From positions 1,364,001 to 1,428,000 of the forward strand of contig OZ244815.1 of assembly GCA_965220235.1 (NCBI GenBank): 64,000 nt of DNA, read 5' to 3'. Made by a program: the position numbers and the translations under genes. Source of the DNA: Bin55 sp965220235. GTDB lineage: Bacteria; Pseudomonadota; Gammaproteobacteria; Pseudomonadales; Azotimanducaceae. Under the pieces are notes generated by a model, which saw only the letters and a list, made by a program, of their open reading frames with translations, was not told where the DNA came from and ran no database searches. Every line of letters starts with the position of its first letter. Positions within the stretch are counted from its first letter, which is position 1. Positions 20,801 to 28,898 of this stretch are shown here, piece after piece.

Positions 20801-20968
20801 TACAGCAAGTCGGAGTCGATTCTGACGATTCTCCCAATCTTCGTGAGCATGATCGGGGGATTGGCATTTGCGGGCTTGGGACCTCTATTTCTAGTACCCG
20901 CGATCATGACGTTGGTCGATCGGGTCGTACAGGTGCGAAGAGAGCGGTCTCCCGCGTTGGCAACGTGA
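17825..20968 (+). CDS. RND efflux permease 2 (AcrB/HAE-1-like)
   Basis: The 1047-residue protein is a second RND pump. It shares the porter-domain signature (EEDVIRRIEEQLVSLDGVERI) and the TM4 proton-relay Asp pair (GIVVDDAVVVGES) with the first, but is clearly divergent elsewhere. Two pump genes behind one adaptor recall heteromeric systems such as MdtBC, where two different permeases share a trimer; whether these do is inference. The frame starts with TTG at 17825 (GGCAGG upstream), and an internal ATG at 17861 would remove only the short cytoplasmic tail. Its TGA overlaps a possible GTG start for the receptor gene. Confidence 0.92.
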   Translation: MTRFRWGAPFEYMVRNHVAVTGIMLLLLGVGIAAFSSAIFERYPLIDLRTIAINVPYDGATPREVEEDVIRRIEEQLVSLDGVERIISNAWRERAEILIELEQWSDTSGKLEFVRTAVASIEDFPPAGADEPEIVLKEILRNVLSLVVTSETRSEAELRSYADYVRSQLLLLPSIRVVDLVGAREREVQVEVDERQLLKHGLTIRDVASAIQSSSANVSGGEILTQSGSVVVGALDKRDHGEEFKDIVVLHRADGSIVRLSDVAIVRDGFVEDPIINTVNGVPAVFVDVAAPPGIDPETVMAEVNGFLDSHQPPPGMKVDHWLDRVFSIERQLATIGNGALIGAALVFLILIFAFDLRIGFWITVGIPTAVIGSFIALHALSVTLNVMVVLGVAVVIGIVVDDAVVVGESIARHQRNGKSKLDAAIDGAREVMVPVVVGVVTTMIAFSALLPLDGNIGQLIGTLALTVIVVLFFSLFDAFFLLPAHLTSNWPRSRWPLTAIQRRTSSLFDAFINEKLTPLIEVCTRRPLTVVGTFAILIGVAVTLFLTNVVKFDAVGDNLDERQLQVDLTMAIGSTFDDTVRATEQVALAAYEANEQTGGTAVNAINVIAGMHRPVETLLGLAEPEPAQNRATVQLRLNIPPDREIAVAELKQAWLNRMGEIEGLDRLTFRTSTQATASAVAYVLLHPDEDDVIAAAQKLKEQLIELPAVYVVEDTMEWDKINFEVDLTNAGYAAGLSEVDLARQLRNRYYGAKVDRIIRNSDNIDVMVRYPIEQRRSHSDLENELIALPNGSVAAFSQVAETFQQQDLAQRQRVNGWPAVTFTVYYNNAMASSEELEDVMKSELLRDLALEYPRLTYLPTGSSRDTVKTLSGLAVTFPIALILILAIISIQLRSLLQPLYVLVCVPLALAGAIYFHWALGYPVKITSLYGLVAVMGVVVNDALVLLHAVNRIRRERPRASISDVVSAAAQLRARAIFITTATTVIGLLPIVYSKSESILTILPIFVSMIGGLAFAGLGPLFLVPAIMTLVDRVVQVRRERSPALAT

Positions 20969-21001
20969 GGTCATCGTGTTGGTCGCTGATCATGCACACA
21001 G

Positions 21002-21019
21002 CGCTCAAATTTTTGAGCG
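21002..21019. promoter_or_regulatory. 18-bp perfect palindrome in the receptor leader
   Basis: CGCTCAAA and TTTGAGCG flank a TT centre, 27 bp before the receptor ATG and just ahead of its ribosome site. A two-base loop is too tight for a good RNA hairpin, so an operator is more likely. The dyad lies in the 77-bp gap between the second pump and the receptor, where independent control could enter. Confidence 0.45.
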
Positions 21020-21045
21020 AAAAACTCCATAAACAGGGGAGATTA

Positions 21046-23331
21046 ATGACATTGGCAAGGTTTGATACGGATGCTGTACTCAGCAAGAGGACACCCAAAC
21101 CCGATCCAGTGAAGTTCACTCGCAAGGTAAGTTACTTCAAAGCGGTGATTACCTTGACAGGATCAGTCCTAGTTTCGCAGGCATTGGTGGCTCAAGATGA
21201 GTCCACGAATGGAGACGCTGCGGAGCGGGAGACACTCGACGAGATACGCGTCGTCGCCGAAAAAGTCGAACAGAATATCGAGGACGTACCTTTGTCTTTG
21301 TCTGCGCTTGAAGGGGTTCAGATTGAAGCACTCGGGGCGGTCGATCTTACTGACTTGAACGGATTAGTTCCTAATACGATCACGCAACGCGTAATGGTCG
21401 GCAACGGCGGTAGTTTTTCGATTCGAGGCATTGGTTTCTATGAAACCGACCCACTCGCGGATTCAAAAACTCAGGTATTGCTGGATGGTGCGCCACACGC
21501 TCGAAACACAGGGGTCATGCACGATCAGCTCGACATTGAGCGCGTGGAAATTCTTCGTGGACCGCAAGGTCCGCTCTTCGGTCGTACAAGTCTTGCGGGC
21601 ACCATCAACGTGATCACCAAGGACGCGAGCGACGAGCCAGGATTTGTCAGTCGCTTGTCACTCGCCCAATATGGCTCACAACACTTGCGCCTTTCGGCGG
21701 AATCCGGCAACATCTTGGATGGTAGTGTTCGATCGAGGTTGTCGGCCGGTATCCGTAATTACGACGGTCACGTAAAGAACGATTTCGATGGTGAGTACTT
21801 GGGTGGTACGGATGCGACGAATCTACGTCTCAAGGTCGATCACGACGTCGAAAACGTGCATTCGACGCTGACGGCGTACTGGTTGGATGAAGAAATCGAC
21901 GGACTCCCGGTCACCAGTTTCCAACAAGACCCGTTTGGGAATTCTGATGGCGACGTTCATCTGGTCCGCCAGGATGAACCTGGATTCGCAACATCTGAAG
22001 AAGGCGGATTGACGCTCCGATCTGATGTGGGTGTCGACGCGGGAACGGTTACGTTTCTTGCCAATACTCAAAAAGCCGACTTTCTATCGTGGTTCGACTT
22101 GGATGGTCGAGCGGGAACCATGCCGCCAGTTCGCGGGGGTGGTTTGATCATCAATCTCGGATTTGGGATTGAACACGAAGAGAACAGTTTGGAAATTCGT
22201 TTTCGCGACTCCCACAGTGAACGTTGGGATTACACGGCTGGCATGTTCTTTTTTGGCGAAGATTCGACTCGAACTTCGTATCAAAACAATGGTGCGCCTT
22301 ACGCCGATACCTACGGATTTGACGAGGCGTTCATTACGGTGGTTGCAGATCAGCAGACCAAGACCATGGCCGCATTTGGTCAGGCTGATTATCACCTGAC
22401 CGATGCCTTCTCGCTCGTGCTTGGCGGGCGACTCACACAAATAGAAAAAACCGTCAACATACGTCACGATCCGCGTCCACCGCCAGCAGAACAAACGCCG
22501 CCGCGCAGACTGGAGCTGACCAGTACGTGGGATGAACCGACGTGGCGATTTGGCGGAACGTACGACGTGTCGGACGAGACCATGGTGTATCTAACGTCCT
22601 CAACCGGTTTCAAACCAGGTGGTTTTAACGGTCGTGCAACGCGGGTGGAAAACATCGGACCTTACGAAGCGGAGTATGCGACGAACCATGAACTTGGACT
22701 CAAAACTGAACTGATGGATCGTCGGGCGCGTATCTCCGCTGCCGCGTTTGTAACGGACTACGAGAAACTCGTCGGTTTGGTGCGACGACCGAACTTCACC
22801 GGTCGTGGTACGGAAGCCATCGCTATCAACCTAGGGGATGTGGATATTCGAGGCGTCGAACTCGAGTCTGAGTGGCTTTTATCGAATAACCTCTCCATGA
22901 ACCTGTCACTCGGCCATCTTGATGCGTCTTGGGCTGAGTTCATGGTGGATCTCAACAACGATGGCATCGAGACGGATAACTCCCACCTTGATGTGATGAT
23001 GGCTCCGCGCTGGAGCGCGTTCGGCCGGATCTTGTACAGCAGAGAAGTCGATCGAGTACCCGACTCGCGCCTTGAGTTCAGTCTAGATGCACGCTACCAG
23101 TCGCGTTACAACTCGTACGGGCAGAGCAACGAAGATACCTACTATCGCTTAGGCACCACGAAGTGGAACGGTGCGATTTCGTTTTTGTGGGGCGAAGGCA
23201 ATAGCGTTGCGTTGTTCGGACGAAACCTGACCAATGAAGACGCGATTGCCTTCGCGTACAACGCACTGGTGCCGTGGGGGACGTTTGATCCGCCGCGTGT
23301 TATAGGGATCGAGATTCAACTAACTAGATGA
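21046..23331 (+). CDS. TonB-dependent outer membrane receptor
   Basis: This 761-residue receptor takes up a ligand across the outer membrane with energy from TonB-ExbBD. It has an extended signal region (AVITLTGSVLVSQALVAQ), a plug domain with DEIRVVAEKVEQNIEDVPLS and SIRGIG, the plug end VEILRGPQGPLFGR and GTINVITK, then a 22-strand-type barrel ending with a C-terminal GRNLTNEDAIAF region. The iron-siderophore-like layout is common to many receptors, so the ligand is unknown. ATG 21046 is preferred over GTG 20965 because GGGGAG sits 5 bases upstream of it. It overlaps the PQQ dehydrogenase by 4 bp (ATGA), implying coupled translation and possibly a shared substrate. Confidence 0.93.
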   Translation: MTLARFDTDAVLSKRTPKPDPVKFTRKVSYFKAVITLTGSVLVSQALVAQDESTNGDAAERETLDEIRVVAEKVEQNIEDVPLSLSALEGVQIEALGAVDLTDLNGLVPNTITQRVMVGNGGSFSIRGIGFYETDPLADSKTQVLLDGAPHARNTGVMHDQLDIERVEILRGPQGPLFGRTSLAGTINVITKDASDEPGFVSRLSLAQYGSQHLRLSAESGNILDGSVRSRLSAGIRNYDGHVKNDFDGEYLGGTDATNLRLKVDHDVENVHSTLTAYWLDEEIDGLPVTSFQQDPFGNSDGDVHLVRQDEPGFATSEEGGLTLRSDVGVDAGTVTFLANTQKADFLSWFDLDGRAGTMPPVRGGGLIINLGFGIEHEENSLEIRFRDSHSERWDYTAGMFFFGEDSTRTSYQNNGAPYADTYGFDEAFITVVADQQTKTMAAFGQADYHLTDAFSLVLGGRLTQIEKTVNIRHDPRPPPAEQTPPRRLELTSTWDEPTWRFGGTYDVSDETMVYLTSSTGFKPGGFNGRATRVENIGPYEAEYATNHELGLKTELMDRRARISAAAFVTDYEKLVGLVRRPNFTGRGTEAIAINLGDVDIRGVELESEWLLSNNLSMNLSLGHLDASWAEFMVDLNNDGIETDNSHLDVMMAPRWSAFGRILYSREVDRVPDSRLEFSLDARYQSRYNSYGQSNEDTYYRLGTTKWNGAISFLWGEGNSVALFGRNLTNEDAIAFAYNALVPWGTFDPPRVIGIEIQLTR

Positions 23332-25517
23332 CCGCTGCTCCACCGATGGAGCCAGTAGAGTCGTCGTTGCATGCGTCATCCGTCGAATCCTGGATGATGC
23401 ATGCAATCCGCGACATGGTCGCCGTTTTGGCGATCATGCTCGCGGGCTTCTCAAGTGCGGATCCGGTCGACGATGCGGCCATTTCCGATGTTAATAACGT
23501 AGCTGAGTGGCTTACCTACGGTCGCAACCACAACGAACAGCGATTCAGTCCGCTCGACCAGGTTAATAGCGACAACGTCCATAACCTGAAGCTCGATTGG
23601 TACTTGGAACTGCCCGATGCGGTCGGTCTTGTCGCCACGCCACTTGTAGCTGACGGCGTCTTGTATTTCGTGTGTTCGAGGAATATTGCGAGAGCGGTGG
23701 ATGCCGTGACCGGCAAACTCCTCTGGACTTACAACCCGCATCAGCAGGCACTTCCCGAACCTCGCATGCGCGTTGCCTTTCTCCACGGTAGTCGCGGGAT
23801 GGCAATGTGGGGAGACAAGGTCTACTTTGCGACCATCGACGGTCGATTGATCGCGCTCGATGCGTCGAGTGGCGAGCACGTCTGGACCACTTCTACCATC
23901 GACCCTGACCAAGCGATGTACATCACGGGTGCGCCGAAGGCGTTCCGTGGCAAGGTATTGATTGGCAATGGTGGATCCGAACATGGGTCGTCGCGAGGTT
24001 ATGTGAGTGCCTACGATGCCGAGTCCGGTGAACAGGTATGGCGTTTTTACGTCGTGCCCGGAAATCCGGCGCATGGGTTTGAAAACGCCGCGATGGAGAT
24101 GGCTGCAACGACGTGGACTGGCGATTGGTGGAAGTTCGGCGGCGGTGGACATGTTTGGCACGCCATGACCTACGATCCGGAGTTTAATGCAATCTACATG
24201 GGTACCGGCAATGGCGCCCCATGGAACAGGAAGATTCGCAGTCCGCAGGGTGGCGACAACCTGTTTTTGAGCTCAGTGGTTGCCCTCGATGCTGATACGG
24301 GTGCGTATCGCTGGCACTACCAGACGACGCCCGGGGAATCATGGGACTTCAACTCCAACATGGACATCGTACTCGCGGACCTCCATATTGCGGGTCGTGA
24401 CGTGAAAGCCTTGTTGCACGCGCCTAAGAATGGTTTCTTCTATGTACTAGACCGTAGCGATGGTTCGTTGATCTCCGCGGAGCCGTTTGTCGATGTGAAT
24501 TGGGCGAGCCATGTCGACAAAGTGACAGGTCGCCCAGTTGAGATTCGAGACTCTCGTTACGAGAACGGTGGTCCGGTTGAAATCACGCCAGGACCACCTG
24601 GCGCGCACAACTGGCCGTCGATGTCCTTCAATCCAGCCCACGGACTGGTTTTTATCCCTAGTATCCACGAGACCTTCTCCTTCTCGGACGCAGACATCGA
24701 CGCGGCGAGATGGGAATCGCCGAATTGGAAAACAGCAGTTCCAACAACCGGCTACGGCGTCAACATAAAGCAGGTGTTTCCAGCGGATCAAAAACCGGCG
24801 GGTTCGTTGCAGGCATGGGATCCCGTGCGCCAGAAACAGGTGTGGCAAGTACCACTGTCCGTTGCGTGGAGTCCTGGAACGCTGACAACGGGAGGCGACC
24901 TGGTATTTCAAGGCACGGTCGAGGGCGAATTCGTGGCATACCATGCCCCAACAGGCAAATCTCTATGGCGTTGGAAGTTAGGACTCGGTGTGTCGGCCCC
25001 GCCGATTACATATTCGATCGACGGACGGCAGTACATCGCGCTACTCGTGGGTTGGGGATCAACACCAGCTACAAGCGGTGGCTTAGACAACTACGAGCTA
25101 GGGTGGCGATATGGGAAACACCCGCGTCGACTGTTCGCATTTTCGCTCGAAGGTAAACAGTCCATGCCCGAGACGTACGATCGAGAACCGCCGATTCCTA
25201 TCGACGACCCGAATTTTGAAATCGAAGATGAACTCGCTTCACTCGGCGCCGACGTATACGCCAATTGCCGCACGTGTCACGGTGGCGGTGCGGTTTCTGG
25301 CGGTGCGTCTCCGGATCTTCGAGCTTCACCGATGGTGTTAGCAGAGGCGGTGTTCGATGCAGTGGTTCGGAAAGGGACGTTGGTAGAGCGAGGTATGCCG
25401 ATGTTTACTAACCTTTCGAATCTTCACCTGAAGTCGTTGCAGCACTACATTCGCCAGCAGGCGCGAACCGCACTAAGCGCCTCGGAGGCCCCAAGCAAAC
25501 ACGCCAAAATCCCTTGA
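23328..25517 (+). CDS. PQQ-dependent dehydrogenase with C-terminal cytochrome c domain
   Basis: This 729-residue periplasmic quinohaemoprotein oxidises an alcohol or similar substrate and passes electrons to its own heme. It has an N-terminal secretion signal (RDMVAVLAIMLAGFSSA) and PQQ propeller repeats such as KVYFATIDGRLIALDASSG. The active-site region is GTGNGAPWN and TTPGESWDFN, with the likely catalytic Asp in SWDF. A class I heme site CRTCH (Cys647, Cys650, His651) lies in the C-terminal domain. The vicinal Cys-Cys pair normally found after the first propeller blades is missing: the equivalent stretch reads RVAFLHGSRG. The 4-bp overlap with the receptor gene suggests the two act together. 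An in-frame ATG at 23397 would give a tighter signal peptide. Confidence 0.92.
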   Translation: MTAAPPMEPVESSLHASSVESWMMHAIRDMVAVLAIMLAGFSSADPVDDAAISDVNNVAEWLTYGRNHNEQRFSPLDQVNSDNVHNLKLDWYLELPDAVGLVATPLVADGVLYFVCSRNIARAVDAVTGKLLWTYNPHQQALPEPRMRVAFLHGSRGMAMWGDKVYFATIDGRLIALDASSGEHVWTTSTIDPDQAMYITGAPKAFRGKVLIGNGGSEHGSSRGYVSAYDAESGEQVWRFYVVPGNPAHGFENAAMEMAATTWTGDWWKFGGGGHVWHAMTYDPEFNAIYMGTGNGAPWNRKIRSPQGGDNLFLSSVVALDADTGAYRWHYQTTPGESWDFNSNMDIVLADLHIAGRDVKALLHAPKNGFFYVLDRSDGSLISAEPFVDVNWASHVDKVTGRPVEIRDSRYENGGPVEITPGPPGAHNWPSMSFNPAHGLVFIPSIHETFSFSDADIDAARWESPNWKTAVPTTGYGVNIKQVFPADQKPAGSLQAWDPVRQKQVWQVPLSVAWSPGTLTTGGDLVFQGTVEGEFVAYHAPTGKSLWRWKLGLGVSAPPITYSIDGRQYIALLVGWGSTPATSGGLDNYELGWRYGKHPRRLFAFSLEGKQSMPETYDREPPIPIDDPNFEIEDELASLGADVYANCRTCHGGGAVSGGASPDLRASPMVLAEAVFDAVVRKGTLVERGMPMFTNLSNLHLKSLQHYIRQQARTALSASEAPSKHAKIP

Positions 25518-25699
25518 TAAAAAAGCGAGTTATCTGGCGCAGAGTTATTAGCTAATTTACTCGATATATACGCGAGTGGGATTTCAGCGCGTTCGCTAAA
25601 TCTCGACGTACAAGTTCATTTGTCTTCTCAATACTGCTCCGACATTCCATGCTTGAGAGTCGATCGGTCAAGAACACTCGATTTCGGCGTTTAGACTAT

Positions 25700-25906
25700 G
25701 GTGCTTGCATTAGGTCTTGGATACTTGACTACATAACAAGCCACTGTTTGACGAATCATCGGAGTCACTAAGGTGAACGCTCCTCTCACGTCCAGATACA
25801 ACAGTTCTCTGGACCTTTCTAGTGTTTGGTTCTCGCAGCACTTGTTAAGTTGCATCGTATTTCGTCTCACATCGTGAGACTTAATTTGAAAAGGACTATT
25901 GAGCAC
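25700..25906 (-). pseudogene. Remnant of a small gene family also seen at 42637-42829
   Basis: On the minus strand this stretch translates to YLDVRGAFTLVTPMIRQ and ACYVVKYPRP, against YLDEGGAFTRVTPMIRQ and ACFVGKYVRP at 42.7 kb. DNA similarity extends 60-70 bp upstream into a shared leader. The copy here has diverged at its N-terminus and start. The protein family is not recognised. The remnant lies divergent to the secreted protein gene at 25963. The rest of the 445-bp gap (25518-25699) shows nothing I can name. Confidence 0.5.
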
Positions 25907-25962
25907 TTACGTATGCAATCCCCGTTGCGTTCCTCGAGGACCAAGTCGAAGCGAATACGATT

Positions 25963-27615
25963 GTGGTACGGGATGAACCTATTGAAAAGCCAGTTGTGCC
26001 GATACTGAGACGCTCGTTATGTTTATTTGTGCTTGCGCTGACGCAACTCATCGATTCGAGCCCGTCGTGTCCATCGGATGGGTTGCCGGAAGGGGAGTCA
26101 ACCTGGAATGCGTTAGACGCCCAGTGCTCCGAAGAAATACGCGCTTGTGAAGAACGTCATGGCTACTCAACCGAAGGCAACTTACTAACTGAGGAGTGTT
26201 GGTTACGTCCGATCGATGATGAGCAACAGTTTTTTGGTCCTTGTTTGGAGACTCTGCGTGATTCAGAACGCTCTGACTTAGATACGATTGATTGGGTTCT
26301 CGCGCGCGTGCGTTTAAGACAGTATTTCCGTGACAGCGGTTTCAAATCGGTCTACAAGGCATCAGAGTCCTCCGCTGACCTACAACGAGTGCTCGAGATG
26401 GAACCAGATAACTACCGTGTGCTTGAGGTTTCTTTAAGACACGCTGATCAATTCAGCGTCGACCAGCGACTCCGACTTGCGTTAAGACTGCCGGAACCAG
26501 ACCCCGCGTGCATGGAAAGGTTCTGGTTCTATGTGTTAACGCTGGGTTCGATCATCGAGGCTATTGCTATTAATGCCGAAGAATCAACCGATGTAGATCT
26601 CCAGGAATTGGCTGCAAAAGACGACAATCTCCGAAAAGCCATCGACTCTGCCAAATCCGCATATCAAAAGGCCTACGTATCGCTTCATCCATACAAGAAA
26701 CTACAGATCGGCTGGGCGTTTGTGAGCGACCCATTCTTCGGTCGCATTCTGAGTCGCCTTGGTGAGGGAACGCTAGACAAGCACCGCCAGTTTGTGATCA
26801 AGGATTTGCGAAGTGAATTCCGTCTCGGAAACGAGAGTGATCCGGACATGTCTCTCAACATGCTATGTAACGATTACGCGTATGAACTAGAACTGATGTC
26901 ATCGTGCCTCGAGCTCGTGACGCATCACTGGGAGTTAGATGTAGCGGAGTTCAACAAGCCTTCTGATACCGTGCTGGAGGCAGCGACACGCTTAGTTCTA
27001 GCAAACACACGAACGTGTGAGCTACCGAATTACCTTACTTTACCGCAAGTTAGGTTTCGAGTGGTTTTTGAGAGCACTTATTGCGTTCCGGAGATACATG
27101 TCGAAATTAACTCTGAAATGAACCGACTCTTGGACCAATTTGAGAATCTCGAGGATCACCCAGAGTTATTGGTTTTACGCGCATACACTAATACGACCAA
27201 CCAAGTACAGATCTTCGAAAGAGCAATCGCAAATGATCCCAAACAGGTCGTTCACACAATATTGATCGCTAAACGGTTGAATCAGCTAGGCTTTAGCGCG
27301 AATGCGGAGCGTGTTATCCAGTCGGCACTAGAGAAAGTGAAAGACGACGACGATGCGGGATTCTTCGAGTGCTGGTTTCCAAGACTCGACCGATTTTGGA
27401 GCAGCAGTTTCGCAGGAGCTGCGCACCGTTTGTTCGTGCCTGGACGTGAACGCGTAACGAACGCACAGAGGTTAATTGAGGTAGTGCAGGATGTTCAGAA
27501 TGACGATCGATTCATCCCATTTCTAGAAGGTGCGTATATAGCAGACCCGCCAACTAGCTGGTCCGACACCGACTACTGTGATTTGTCCGAGAAATCTGTA
27601 GGGATTACGCCTTAA
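25963..27615 (+). CDS. Secreted cysteine-containing protein, unknown function
   Basis: The 550-residue product starts at GTG 25963. Its N-terminus has a basic-hydrophobic signal (ILRRSLCLFVLALTQLI) followed by a cysteine-rich segment with six Cys between residues 36 and 100 (PSCPSDGLPEGESTWNAL, CSEEIRACEERH, LTEECWLRP). The remainder is helical with short Leu-rich periodicity and two-helix units such as RVLEMEPDNYRVLEVSLRHA, suggestive of TPR-like or Sel1-like repeats, but I cannot place it in a named family. It exists as a second, broken copy at 3990-5365. It is flanked by divergent small-gene remnants and sits at the edge of the accessory zone. Its role is unknown. Confidence 0.72.
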   Translation: MVRDEPIEKPVVPILRRSLCLFVLALTQLIDSSPSCPSDGLPEGESTWNALDAQCSEEIRACEERHGYSTEGNLLTEECWLRPIDDEQQFFGPCLETLRDSERSDLDTIDWVLARVRLRQYFRDSGFKSVYKASESSADLQRVLEMEPDNYRVLEVSLRHADQFSVDQRLRLALRLPEPDPACMERFWFYVLTLGSIIEAIAINAEESTDVDLQELAAKDDNLRKAIDSAKSAYQKAYVSLHPYKKLQIGWAFVSDPFFGRILSRLGEGTLDKHRQFVIKDLRSEFRLGNESDPDMSLNMLCNDYAYELELMSSCLELVTHHWELDVAEFNKPSDTVLEAATRLVLANTRTCELPNYLTLPQVRFRVVFESTYCVPEIHVEINSEMNRLLDQFENLEDHPELLVLRAYTNTTNQVQIFERAIANDPKQVVHTILIAKRLNQLGFSANAERVIQSALEKVKDDDDAGFFECWFPRLDRFWSSSFAGAAHRLFVPGRERVTNAQRLIEVVQDVQNDDRFIPFLEGAYIADPPTSWSDTDYCDLSEKSVGITP

Positions 27616-27773
27616 CCGAGCGGTTGGACCTCACGGTTCGGCGAGCTTTGGCGTACGCGAAACGCCAAATGAACCGAATGGCGCAAAGCGGAACCGGTTG
27701 CTTGTATATCTTTGATCGAGTATATAGAAACTACGCAGCATTAGCAGCGAAAGGTAAAAATGACGGCCATAAG

Positions 27774-27845
27774 GGGACTACATATTTAAATTCACGATGC
27801 GTCTTTCAACTTGATGTCTCATAATAAGAGTCAAAATACTATACA
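27774..27845 (+). promoter_or_regulatory. Conserved leader shared with the 42.8-kb locus
   Basis: Two exact blocks are shared with the minus strand at 42837-42908: an 18-mer GGGACTACATATTTAAAT (27774-27791) and a 19-mer AGAGTCAAAATACTATACA (27827-27845), at similar spacing (35 bp here, 35 bp there). Both copies end about 7-9 bp before an ATG. The same arrangement, more diverged, precedes the remnant at 25700-25906. This looks like a common promoter or 5' leader. TACTAT at 27837-27842 could be a -10 box, but no well-spaced -35 is evident. Confidence 0.6.
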
Positions 27846-27854
27846 CTTACCCAT

Positions 27855-28010
27855 ATGGCCGCGAGAGTCATACCACATTACCGATCTCTTCATGTGGGGA
27901 GAGATGCTTTCAAGGTTAATGTGCAGGAAGGACTCACCATAAAACTCACGTCAGGCACTTTGTATCGTATCCAATTGTGTAAATCCTCTTTGAAATTTGG
28001 TACTGGGTAG
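27855..28010 (+). CDS. 51-codon ORF abutting the zeta-like kinase, possible antitoxin
   Basis: ATG at 27855 opens 51 codons ending in TAG at 28008-28010, and the kinase TTG follows with no gap. The product reads MAARVIPHYRSLHVGRD, then KVNVQEGLTIKLTSGT and ends KSSLKFGTG. It is basic and small, with no known domain. Its start lies at the same place, relative to the conserved leader, as the start of the gene remnant at 42.8 kb, which supports its reality. Directly abutting cistrons are the usual layout of toxin-antitoxin pairs, so an antitoxin role is plausible but unproven. No clear ribosome site is visible. Confidence 0.45.
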   Translation: MAARVIPHYRSLHVGRDAFKVNVQEGLTIKLTSGTLYRIQLCKSSLKFGTG

Positions 28011-28655
28011 TTGGCCGAATTGCTCTCAAACCGCCCGACTTTCACGATCACGATGGGGTGCGACGGCGCTGGTAAATCAATGTGGAAACGGATGCACTAC
28101 GATGAGTTATCCGGGCACTTTGTCGATCGAAACAGTGTAATGCGCGGATTCGGCGATTGGGACGACGCTCAAAATCGTGAACATACTCGAGCGTTAGTAG
28201 ATCGTGAGGTCGACTCATACATAAGCGACCGTCTCGATTTCGGCATGCAGAGTACCTTTTCGGGTCGACCAGGGGTGGCCTTGATGGATCGTGTCATCTC
28301 CGAAGGTTACCAAGTCAAGGGTATCTACATCGGCACCAACAATCCACAGATCAACATAGCTCGAGTCAAGTACCGCGTGGACATGAATTTGGGTCACCGA
28401 GTTGAGCCTGCACGCATCCCTGATCGTTTTCGACACTCACTCAGTAATTTACGTAGAACGTTTGATCAATTCGATGAATTGGAGCTAATCGACAACAGCA
28501 TCGACGACGAATTACACCTACCTTCACCGATATTGCAATGTGTGGTGATCAAAGGTGTGATCAATGAACAACTCCCGAGAGACGAGATGGCAGACTGGTG
28601 TCGCACCTTTTTGAATCGAATTGAACATGCGCGAGAAACGAATGAGCGGCGTTAG
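28011..28655 (+). CDS. Zeta-toxin-like P-loop kinase
   Basis: The 214-residue protein starts at TTG 28011. It opens with a Walker A loop TITMGCDGAGKS (residues 12-23), then FVDRNSVMRGFGDWDDA, the STFSGRPGVALMDRV block that corresponds to the substrate-binding segment of zeta toxins, and GYQVKGIYIGTNNPQINIARV. The late RVEPARIPDRF supplies the Arg residues expected near the nucleotide. Zeta enzymes phosphorylate UDP-N-acetylglucosamine and block peptidoglycan synthesis; related kinases have other targets, so the substrate here is open. The start has only a weak ribosome site, and translation may depend on the abutting upstream ORF. It stands in the accessory zone. Confidence 0.78.
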   Translation: MAELLSNRPTFTITMGCDGAGKSMWKRMHYDELSGHFVDRNSVMRGFGDWDDAQNREHTRALVDREVDSYISDRLDFGMQSTFSGRPGVALMDRVISEGYQVKGIYIGTNNPQINIARVKYRVDMNLGHRVEPARIPDRFRHSLSNLRRTFDQFDELELIDNSIDDELHLPSPILQCVVIKGVINEQLPRDEMADWCRTFLNRIEHARETNERR

Positions 28656-28898
28656 GCGCATCAAAAGATGAACGCGCAACGAAGGTCTGCGACTAAGAAC
28701 AACGATTAGACGAAGTAAAGAGCGTTAAATCAAATTAAACAACGAGGCGCCTAAAGCAATTCCATCCTACTCGACTGTTCTTCCATTTGCAAAAGGCTCG
28801 TTTTCTTGCATAAACTGGTGAGCGATGTACGAGCTACCGTCAATAACCAATATGACCTATTTACTTACGACGCAAGAAGGAGAGACAGGTCATCTCGC

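Noticed and set aside
25864..25880. GTCTCAC/GTGAGAC hairpin in the leader of the 25.8-kb remnant
   Set aside because: The pairing is not kept in the two related leaders at 27.8 and 42.8 kb, so I do not treat it as a conserved structure.
27624..27824. 66-codon frame after the secreted protein gene
   Set aside because: The matching DNA downstream of the decayed copy near 5310-5425 has no open frame, and the frame ends inside the conserved leader. It is not conserved as protein.
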